Assembly: GCA_947505055.1 (NCBI GenBank)
Contig: CANNLO010000161.1
Location: 1-9,652 of the forward strand
Source: Methylococcaceae bacterium
Lineage (GTDB): Bacteria > Pseudomonadota > Gammaproteobacteria > Methylococcales > Methylomonadaceae
Direction of reading: 5' to 3'
Length of the DNA stretch: 9,652 nucleotides
In this document: positions 4,939 to 9,652 of the stretch, piece after piece
How positions within the stretch are numbered: position 1 is the stretch's first letter
Layout of the letters: each line of letters starts with the position of its first letter
Notes under the pieces: generated by a model
Databases searched by the model: none
The model's input: only the letters and a program-made list of their open reading frames with translations
What the model was told of the DNA's origin: nothing
Translations under genes and position numbers: made by a program

Positions 4939-6346
4939 AGCTGAGTTAGGAAATGCGTTATACGCAGCGGTCAAACGTAAGACCAACAACACCAAGAAAT
5001 TGCGAGCAGTCGACGTTCGAGCTAAAGCTTCGCGTGTTGCTGCCGGTTCACCCGAGGTCATGGTAAAAATCACCGGTTTCGGTAAAGGCGCAGACCACGT
5101 TAAAGCCCATCTTGATTACATCACCCGGAAGGGGAAACTTGACATGGAAAATGACCGGGGGGAAGTTTTCACTGGAAAAGAGGAAGTCAAAACCTTGTTT
5201 AAAGATTGGGAAAATGATTTTGCCGCCAGTAAACGGCACAAAAACCAGCGCGACACGATGCACATGGTGCTTTCCATGCCGGAAAGCACAGACCCGGAAG
5301 CGGTCAGGAAAGCGGTGCGAGAGTTCGCCAAAACCACCTTTGGCAAAAACCATGAATACGTTTTTGTCCTGCACACTGACGAGCCGCATCCGCATTGTCA
5401 TGTCACCGTTAAACTACTCGGTTTTAACGGTAAACGCTTAAATCCGCGCAAAGCAGACTTGCAGCATTGGCGTGAGGGTTTCGCAGAAAAGTTACGTGAA
5501 CAAGGTGTCAATGCAGAAGCCACACCCCGCATTAGCCGGGGTGTTGTTAAAAAGGCCGAGCCAAGCGTCATTCGCCACATTGAGCGGGGCGATAAAACCC
5601 ACGAACCGCGTGTAGCCAAGGTCAGAGCTGCCAAGATTAAAGAAGCGGCCGATGAGCTTAGCGCCGAAGCAAAAGGCTTGACGGTTGCCTCTAAACCTTG
5701 GGAAAGCGCCATTAAGACTCAACAGAATAACATTCGCCAAGCCTGGTTGGCCGCCGCCGACGCGCTTGAGCAAGAGAACCCCCGTATTACCTTTAACCAA
5801 CAGGAACCACGCAATGAACGACCCCAGTACGAACAAAGCAACCCAGAACGAGTCCGAGCAGGACAGCGCGCTGCCGCTGTATATCAGTCCAACCTTGAAA
5901 AATATGGACAGCCAACATCGCCCGGAACCGTCGCCAGCTTGCGAAACGTGTCCAGCATCATTATGGTTCACCACGAACGAGCTTCTAAAGTGTTATTGCA
6001 GCCGGATGCACCTGATCGTATGGGATGGGAACGAGACGCCGATTCTGAAATGCGATGGACGCGAACTGGCGTTACTCTCGATCTCAGCGGCCAAGAACGA
6101 CTAGCTGACTATCAAAGTAATATCGAGGAAAACAAAGCGTTTGCCAACCGTATTCGTATTTTTGTAGCGAACATGCCGACCCTTGACACGGAGCGACATC
6201 AGATAAAACGGGATTTAACGCAGCGGTTTAGTCAGCAGGTTGAGCGGCCTCATGGCACTGTCATTGAGACCTCGCCGCAGATTAGTAATGGGCAAACCAA
6301 AGCAGCGGAGCAATCCGCACCCAGAGGTCACGATATAGAGCGTTAG
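4925..6346 (+). CDS. MOBP-type conjugative relaxase (TraI/VirD2 superfamily)
   Basis: This 473-residue protein has the relaxase domain at about 45-220. The putative catalytic tyrosine is Y65 in HVKAHLDYITRKG (motif I). The metal-binding 3H motif is HTDEPHPHCH at 150-159, with H150, H157 and H159 the expected ligand positions and D152/H155 nearby. It would cut one strand at nic, stay bound to the 5' end and guide it through a type IV secretion system. The C-terminal half (about 230-473) is Gln/Arg-rich with no helicase or primase motif visible, and the protein is shorter than RP4 TraI. The start has GGGAG about nine bases upstream and overlaps mobC. Residues about 297-393 are encoded by DNA that also carries a second gene in another frame. 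The RP4-like nic core agrees with the MOBP assignment. Confidence 0.92.
   Translation: MALIEAELGNALYAAVKRKTNNTKKLRAVDVRAKASRVAAGSPEVMVKITGFGKGADHVKAHLDYITRKGKLDMENDRGEVFTGKEEVKTLFKDWENDFAASKRHKNQRDTMHMVLSMPESTDPEAVRKAVREFAKTTFGKNHEYVFVLHTDEPHPHCHVTVKLLGFNGKRLNPRKADLQHWREGFAEKLREQGVNAEATPRISRGVVKKAEPSVIRHIERGDKTHEPRVAKVRAAKIKEAADELSAEAKGLTVASKPWESAIKTQQNNIRQAWLAAADALEQENPRITFNQQEPRNERPQYEQSNPERVRAGQRAAAVYQSNLEKYGQPTSPGTVASLRNVSSIIMVHHERASKVLLQPDAPDRMGWERDADSEMRWTRTGVTLDLSGQERLADYQSNIEENKAFANRIRIFVANMPTLDTERHQIKRDLTQRFSQQVERPHGTVIETSPQISNGQTKAAEQSAPRGHDIER
5814..6104 (+). CDS. Overprinted Cys-rich protein inside the relaxase gene
   Basis: In a second + frame nested in the relaxase gene, an ATG at 5814 is preceded by AGGAA (5802-5806) with seven bases between, and opens a 96-codon frame ending in TAG. 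The frame is open further upstream, but this start has the ribosome binding site. The N-terminal 40 residues are polar and acidic. Residues 43-82 form a compact Cys-rich module: C43ETC46PASLWF, then LLKC60YC62SRMH65LIVW, then C80DG. CxxC, CxC and His look like a zinc- or metal-binding fold, and the Trp/Tyr/Phe content is that of a folded domain rather than a chance frame. From memory similar CP-x-W...CYC..MH...W...CDG proteins occur beside plasmid relaxases, but I cannot name them. RP4 traH is likewise nested in traI. The function is unknown. Confidence 0.68.
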   Translation: MNDPSTNKATQNESEQDSALPLYISPTLKNMDSQHRPEPSPACETCPASLWFTTNELLKCYCSRMHLIVWDGNETPILKCDGRELALLSISAAKND

Positions 6347-6445
6347 CTGGTCGAGTAGCGCTTGCCATCAGTGATTTGAATGTCAACTAAAAAGAATTTG
6401 TTACAATCTTAATTCAAATAGTAACAATCGGCTATGACAGTCAGT

Positions 6446-6471
6446 TCGCTATGTTAATATTAACATAGCGA
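6446..6471. promoter_or_regulatory. 26-bp perfect palindrome between convergent genes
   Basis: The left arm TCGCTATGTTAAT (6446-6458) is followed at once by its exact complement ATTAACATAGCGA (6459-6471), with no loop. Perfect symmetry without a loop suits a dimeric DNA-binding protein better than an intrinsic terminator, and no T-run follows. It lies 99 bases past the relaxase stop in the convergent spacer. Candidate ligands encoded here are KfrA, StbA or a recombinase; none is demonstrated. Confidence 0.6.
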
Positions 6472-6524
6472 CCCACACGGTACTCTACACCGCCACCAAT
6501 GCGGCGAGGTTGAAAGGTTGTGGG
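6472..6524. other. Nested inverted repeat next to the palindrome
   Basis: Outer arms CCCACA (6472-6477) and TGTGGG (6519-6524) enclose an inner pair CCGC (6490-6493) and GCGG (6501-6504). The structure starts directly after the 26-bp palindrome. It may fold as RNA at the end of either convergent transcript or as a DNA cruciform. I see no T-run for an intrinsic terminator and no gene in 6347-6542. Confidence 0.35.
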
Positions 6525-6542
6525 AGGTGATTTGTCCTATTT

Positions 6543-7322
6543 TTAATGGTTACAATTAAAGCAGACGTTGACGGTTGTAACCACTTTCTCAAATATTTCC
6601 TTTTTCTTTTTTGCGATAGTGGATTCCTGCTTTTCCTGTCCTATGTAGAGATCGGCCTGCATCAACATTTCTTGTTCACGAACCTTGATCAATACGATCC
6701 TCCCCAGCTCCCCATATTTCTTATGCCCGAAAACATAACAATGCCCTCTATGGTCATATCCCCTTGATGCGGTAACATCAGGGGGTAAATCGTCAGGATG
6801 CAACTGTTTTAATCCTGGTCGTATTTTCTGTCCCTCTGCAATCCATTGTAATTCTGCCTGTAGGAATTTTGCTTTTCCCAGTTGCTCAAGCCCTTTTTTT
6901 ATCTTCCTGGGATTTGGTGTGTGCTCTATTGGGTGTGGGGTTTGTTGTTTTCCTTTCTTCAGTTCTTGAGTTCTTCTGTCCATAACCTCTCCTAGAAGAT
7001 CGGAAATACTTTTAGCATCCTGGAATAACCGTTCCTTTTCAGCATGCGCAAAGTGTCGTCCTAGCCCCTTACTTAGCATGACCTCAAATTCTCCCGTAAC
7101 AAGAAAATTGCCGTCCATAATGGTGTTACTCACACTGAGGTGTCTGTACCGCAATAGTGTTTCGCAACAGGCGTGAATGAGTGGTTTTGTTTTCTCATCT
7201 ATATCTTGGTACATATCAGCGGCAATAGCCTCATTCAAAACAAAATCGATGCCATTACCGCGTAATTCAAAGCGGAATAAAAAAATAGATACATCATTCC
7301 CGGCTATATTTTTCAAATTCAC
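6543..7322 (-). CDS. Unrecognised protein downstream of kfrA; 5' end probably displaced by a frameshift
   Basis: As it stands the frame gives 259 residues from a GTG at 7322 with no convincing ribosome binding site; no ATG is available in this frame, which is open upstream to 7379. The N-terminal part (about 1-110) mixes strands and helices (VSIFLFRFELRGNGIDFVL). A Lys/Pro-rich linker follows (about 121-142), and the C-terminal part contains GYDHRGHCYVFGHKKYGELGR (188-207 is its core) with several His and Gly, then a basic helix. I recognise no family and no catalytic motif with certainty. The gene follows kfrA on the same strand, so it may be the second gene of that operon. A one-base shift near 7377 would join it to a 17-18 codon start at 7431 that has natural spacing to kfrA. 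It is either a disrupted gene or one read with a start other than the true ancestral one. Confidence 0.6.
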   Translation of the reverse strand: MNLKNIAGNDVSIFLFRFELRGNGIDFVLNEAIAADMYQDIDEKTKPLIHACCETLLRYRHLSVSNTIMDGNFLVTGEFEVMLSKGLGRHFAHAEKERLFQDAKSISDLLGEVMDRRTQELKKGKQQTPHPIEHTPNPRKIKKGLEQLGKAKFLQAELQWIAEGQKIRPGLKQLHPDDLPPDVTASRGYDHRGHCYVFGHKKYGELGRIVLIKVREQEMLMQADLYIGQEKQESTIAKKKKEIFEKVVTTVNVCFNCNH

Positions 7323-7374
7323 CTCATCTTTGAGGACAAAATACGGATCATCCTGTAAGTGATTTTTACAGGCA

Positions 7375-7431
7375 TTAGGCTAATTTTATCTTTTCTAGGT
7401 GTTGCAGTGCCGACCGCCAATTGATCGTCAT
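7375..7431 (-). pseudogene. Candidate displaced 5' end of the 6543-7322 gene
   Basis: An ATG at 7431, 14 bases after the kfrA stop, opens MTINWRSALQHLEKIKLA and then meets TAA at 7375-7377. Skipping one base (7377) leads directly into the open frame of the next gene, giving KLANACKNHLQDDPYFVLKDEVNLKN, a continuous-looking protein. This would lengthen the product by about 36 residues and supply an ATG start. A mutation, a sequencing error or +1 slippage at the UAA are all possible. Confidence 0.5.
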
Positions 7432-7445
7432 ATTCAAAGCTGCAT

Positions 7446-8402
7446 TTATTTACCAGAAGAGCTATTTTCATCGCTTTCTGACTTATCCAGTGATTTATAA
7501 ACCTCCAGCTGGCCCTCCAGGTTAGCAACCAGTTTTTCGGCATCCGAAGCGGCTTTATTGACGGCTTTCAAATCAGATTTAATGGTTTTTAACTCGGAAA
7601 CGGCGGACTCATAGCGCACATTCAGTTTTTCAAATTCGATAACCCGTTTCGACAGCTCGGATGTCTTTTCCTTGATCTCCGCTTTCAGCTGCTCGTTGGC
7701 TTTAACTGTTGAATCCAACGACGATTGCAGGTTGTTTACCTGCATATCGAGAGACCGGATTTCCGCGTCTTTTTGTTTAATTTCCGCCTCGTGCTTTTGT
7801 TGCAGTTCTTGTTTTTCCTGAGCGGCTGTTTTGTTCGATACTTCCAGTGTGACTACCTGACCTTTCAGTTCACTAATTTCATGCTGGAGCCGGTCGTTAT
7901 CTTTTGATAAGCCCACGTTAGCTTTTTCAGCCTCGTTTAATTGAGTGACTGCTTGCACGTAATCCTGGTTTTTTTCGTCTAACTGGGTTTTAAGCGCCGC
8001 CAACGTATCTTCCAGACGCTCGTTTTTTAGCGCTTGCGCCTCGGAAAACCTGAAGGCTTCCTCGACTTTTGCTTGAGTGGTTATTTCCGCCTGCTTCAAC
8101 GCCTCGCGCTGAATATCGAGCTCTTCGTCGGCAATGCCTTTGGCGACGGCCCATATTTTCTTGATCAGGCCTTCGCCGTCTTTGGTCAGTTCGGGCGGAA
8201 GTTCAACGATAGCCGGAAGCGATTCCACGCCGAAAACCTTAGCCTCATCTGAAGCATTCCAGCTATTGAGGTACTTGGTGATGGTGGTCAGGCTGCCCCG
8301 GCCTAATTTGTCAAGCAAGATCAGTGCTGTGGGACGTTCGCCCTGCGCGGCAATTTCAGCGCAAGCCGCGTGTACTTCTTCTTCGGTAAGTCTTAGTGCC
8401 AT
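7446..8402 (-). CDS. kfrA: KfrA-family coiled-coil DNA-binding protein
   Basis: I choose the ATG at 8402 (318 residues): it has AGGA eight bases upstream and begins MALRLTEEEVHAACAEIAAQ, the usual start of KfrA N-domains. The longer frame back to 8474 would run through the promoter and palindromes. Residues about 5-50 form the KfrA-type helix-turn-helix domain (RPTALILLDKLGRGSLTTIT is 23-42). From about 90 to 305 the sequence is an almost unbroken coiled coil rich in Glu, Lys, Gln and Ala, ending in an acidic Ser-rich tail. KfrA of IncP/IncW-type plasmids represses its own promoter and forms filament-like assemblies supporting stable inheritance. A strong extended -10 and palindromes just upstream fit autoregulation. 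The next gene follows 14 bases after the stop if its ancestral start is used. Confidence 0.87.
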   Translation of the reverse strand: MALRLTEEEVHAACAEIAAQGERPTALILLDKLGRGSLTTITKYLNSWNASDEAKVFGVESLPAIVELPPELTKDGEGLIKKIWAVAKGIADEELDIQREALKQAEITTQAKVEEAFRFSEAQALKNERLEDTLAALKTQLDEKNQDYVQAVTQLNEAEKANVGLSKDNDRLQHEISELKGQVVTLEVSNKTAAQEKQELQQKHEAEIKQKDAEIRSLDMQVNNLQSSLDSTVKANEQLKAEIKEKTSELSKRVIEFEKLNVRYESAVSELKTIKSDLKAVNKAASDAEKLVANLEGQLEVYKSLDKSESDENSSSGK

Positions 8403-8435
8403 GAGTGTAATCCTGTTGGCTATTGATTTAAACTG

Positions 8436-8441
8436 AGTATA
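8436..8441 (-). promoter_or_regulatory. kfrA promoter (extended -10)
   Basis: On the minus strand TGCTATACT forms an extended -10 (TATACT, complement of 8436-8441), 33 bases before the kfrA ATG. A weak -35 (TGTTTA) lies sixteen bases further upstream. The palindrome AGTATAGCATACT (8436-8448) overlaps the -10 exactly, so a protein bound there would block transcription, as expected for KfrA autorepression. Confidence 0.6.
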
Positions 8442-8463
8442 GCATACTATTACACTATAAACA

Positions 8464-8497
8464 GTAATTATCATTATTACATAATTATGATAATTAC
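8464..8497. promoter_or_regulatory. Inverted repeat upstream of kfrA, probable operator
   Basis: Arms GTAATTATCAT (8464-8474) and ATGATAATTAC (8487-8497) are perfect 11-base complements around a 12-base centre. The site lies just upstream of the kfrA promoter and just past the stop of the nuclease gene (8508). It is very AT-rich. Binding by KfrA, with the smaller palindrome at 8436-8448 as a second site, is the likeliest role. Termination of the nuclease transcript is the alternative, but no T-run follows. Confidence 0.5.
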
Positions 8498-8507
8498 ATA
8501 ATATTTC

Positions 8508-9308
8508 TTAACCTTTATTGCACCCACCCGGAATCATCCAGGAATGACTAGGTTTCTCATGCTTTGCATAGTCGGCCACCGGTATTTTTTCGCCGGTTAC
8601 CTGCTCCAATTCATCGACGCTGACCAAATACCAATCCAGATTTTTCTTGGTTGCATCCGTCGAGTTCGGCACGATCCAGGCAATCGCCCTTTCATCTTGG
8701 CCCGAGCCACCGATAACCACTTTCCAAAACGCATCGGGCGTTTTTACGCCGTGACTCTGCACAAAGTAATCATCAGCCGGATTATTCCCCCAAATCACGC
8801 CGCCGATAACCAGCAATTCATCAATATCACGGTAGCATTCGATAATTTCTTCGGTCAGCAACCAAGCGCCCCGGTTCATCTGCGCGGTTTGCGGCAGGAT
8901 ATTAGTTATGTAATTGCTCTGCTTAATTGCTTCCGGCGAATAGTCGAGATGATTGGCGGGTACCTGGTGACCACGGTCGTAACCTTGCCCGTAACCCTTT
9001 GTGCTGGTTTGTTGGCATTCGGTTGGAACATTCTGATCAAGCTTGAAATTGCTTGCCCTAGCCTCGTTTCCGGCGTCGTGTTGGGCTTTGTATTGGAACT
9101 TCATTGCGCCGCGCTTCTCGCAATCCAGCCAGACGGTAAAGCCTTCGTAATTTAATCGCAGTAACTTGCCGGATGGGGGTATTTGCCTGCTTTTTGAATC
9201 CGAAAAAACAGTGTTGGATTGAGTATCCCTGGATGAAGGGAGCTCTGGACGTATTTGTGAACACGCCGTAATGGTAAGAAGAATGATGCTTAGAATGGCA
9301 TAATACAT
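8508..9308 (-). CDS. Secreted lipoprotein DNA/RNA non-specific endonuclease (DRGH type)
   Basis: The 266-residue product starts with a short hydrophobic signal and a lipobox ITAC (13-16), so it should be a lipoprotein anchored at C16 outside the cytoplasm. Residues 17-45 are a polar linker. The nuclease core contains DRGH at 111-114 (GYGQGYDRGHQVPANHLDYS), where H114 is the catalytic base, and NILPQTAQMNRGAW (136-149), where N145 is the expected Mg-binding residue. This is the NUC/Endonuclease_NS (ββα-metal) family, which degrades DNA and RNA without sequence specificity. The key residues are intact, so it is probably active. The start is fixed by an upstream in-frame stop; its ribosome binding site is weak. 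On a plasmid it may scavenge nucleotides or degrade incoming or extracellular DNA; this is inference. No cytoplasmic immunity gene is obvious, and secretion may make one unnecessary. Confidence 0.9.
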   Translation of the reverse strand: MYYAILSIILLTITACSQIRPELPSSRDTQSNTVFSDSKSRQIPPSGKLLRLNYEGFTVWLDCEKRGAMKFQYKAQHDAGNEARASNFKLDQNVPTECQQTSTKGYGQGYDRGHQVPANHLDYSPEAIKQSNYITNILPQTAQMNRGAWLLTEEIIECYRDIDELLVIGGVIWGNNPADDYFVQSHGVKTPDAFWKVVIGGSGQDERAIAWIVPNSTDATKKNLDWYLVSVDELEQVTGEKIPVADYAKHEKPSHSWMIPGGCNKG

Positions 9309-9435
9309 AAAGCGCGTTGTATCTTGAAGGCAAAACTATTGAATGTATCACTATTGCCACTGAAATAGAAACCAGTGCTTAAAGAGACAACAATTTGTTT
9401 TTAAAACTAGATACCGTTTGAGCGGACGGTCAATC
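9309..9435. other. Short intergenic stretch without recognised features
   Basis: AT-rich spacer upstream of the nuclease gene. It must hold the nuclease promoter unless transcription reads through from the gene beyond, but I see no -10/-35 pair I would defend. A 5-base inverted repeat ACCGT/ACGGT lies at about 9413-9430. Confidence 0.3.
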
Positions 9436-9476
9436 AAAACATTAGACAGAACGTGCCGAAATGTCTCATGTTTTTT
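9436..9476 (-). terminator. Stem-loop terminator after the GDCCVxC gene
   Basis: Arms AAAACATTAGACA (9436-9448) and TGTCTCATGTTTT (9462-9474) pair with one mismatch around a 13-base loop. On the minus strand the stem ends in TTTT after the coding stop at 9480, as expected for an intrinsic terminator. On the + strand it is followed by six T bases, so it could work both ways. Confidence 0.65.
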
Positions 9477-9479
9477 ATC

Positions 9480-9652
9480 CTATCCGGCGCAACAGGATTT
9501 ATTCTGCTGAATCGGCGGGCATTTGACCGAACCGTAAGAGCAAAACACGCAGCAATCGCCTTTTTTGGGTTTAAGCAGGGTTCCGCAGGACTTGCAGTCA
9601 TAGAAAAACTGGCAGGCATCGGTCGGCATGGTTTCCGTTTCGGCGTGTCCAC
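9480..9652 (-). CDS. GDCCVxC-domain small Cys-rich protein, C-terminal part (start outside window)
   Basis: The minus-strand frame ending in TAG at 9480-9482 encodes 57 residues with unmistakable family wording: ETMPTDACQFFYDCKSCGTLL, then GDCCVFCSYGSVKCPPIQ, then a CC end. This matches the small GDCCVxC (seleno)protein family. Cysteines occur as an ACxxxxYDCxxC cluster and the CCVFC motif, suggesting metal or redox chemistry; some members of this family carry selenocysteine, but here all positions are ordinary cysteine codons. Family members usually have an N-terminal CxxCG segment, which would lie beyond the right edge, so the internal ATG at MPTDAC is probably not the start. The function is not established. 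In other genomes it often appears with metal-resistance or mobile genes; that association is from memory. Confidence 0.85.
   Translation of the reverse strand, partial: GHAETETMPTDACQFFYDCKSCGTLLKPKKGDCCVFCSYGSVKCPPIQQNKSCCAG

Noticed and set aside
5492..5974. 160-codon minus-strand ORF inside the relaxase gene
   Set aside because: It is antisense to well-supported coding sequence, with low-complexity hydrophobic composition and no ribosome binding site seen.
7319..7543. 74-codon minus-strand ORF bridging kfrA and the next gene
   Set aside because: Its first half lies inside the kfrA coding sequence in another frame, it has no ribosome binding site and no recognisable motif.
8403..8474. Longer N-terminus for KfrA (24 extra residues)
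   Set aside because: It would be encoded by the promoter and palindrome region, lacks family character, and the internal ATG at 8402 has a ribosome binding site and begins like KfrA N-domains.
8544..9155. 203-codon + strand ORF opposite the nuclease gene
   Set aside because: It is antisense to a nuclease with intact catalytic motifs and has no independent support.
9434..9652. Minus-strand ORF covering the right edge
   Set aside because: The next frame on the same strand encodes the recognisable GDCCVxC protein; this one is its shadow.

Overview
The window reads as part of a mobilisable or conjugative plasmid, or a plasmid-derived element, most likely from a proteobacterium. The evidence is the gene content: an iteron origin, an stbABC-like operon, an IncP-type oriT nick sequence with a divergent mobC-relaxase pair, and a KfrA-type protein. 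No host-specific marker is visible. A gammaproteobacterium is plausible but is inference. No type IV secretion, coupling-protein or antibiotic-resistance gene lies in the window.

Replication (1-760). The 3' end of a + strand replication initiator runs in from the left edge. Its last codons are themselves the first of nine 19-bp iterons (332-608). Two consensus DnaA boxes (312-320, 733-741) bracket the iterons, and an AT-rich tract with two tandem 13-mers (689-714) follows. This is a complete-looking oriV. Tandem hairpins follow at 794-833.

Leading region (961-4145, all minus strand). A 337-aa membrane protein with a coiled-coil N-terminus and two transmembrane segments stands alone behind a 525-bp structured intergenic stretch. 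Then comes a tight three-gene operon, stbA-stbB-stbC in order of transcription: a DNA-binding protein, a deviant-Walker ATPase and a tail-anchored coiled-coil protein.

Transfer origin (4146-4404). Between stbA and mobC lies an array of degenerate repeats with an 11-bp period, arranged as helically phased pairs (4171-4301). It is followed by an RP4-like nic motif on the minus strand (4330-4341) and a 13-bp palindrome (4358-4370). The polarity predicts that the stb genes and oriV enter the recipient first and the relaxase gene last.

Mobilisation (4405-6346, + strand). MobC, which appears to have two ribbon-helix-helix-like segments, overlaps the start of a MOBP relaxase gene. Inside the 3' part of the relaxase gene, in another frame, lies an apparently real 96-codon gene for a Cys-rich CxxC/CxC protein with its own ribosome binding site.

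Convergent spacer and maintenance/accessory block (6347-9652). A 26-bp perfect palindrome and a nested hairpin separate the relaxase from a minus-strand pair: kfrA and an unrecognised gene whose 5' end looks displaced by a one-base frameshift. Upstream lie a lipoprotein DRGH-type nonspecific nuclease and, cut by the right edge, a GDCCVxC-family small Cys-rich protein followed by a terminator.
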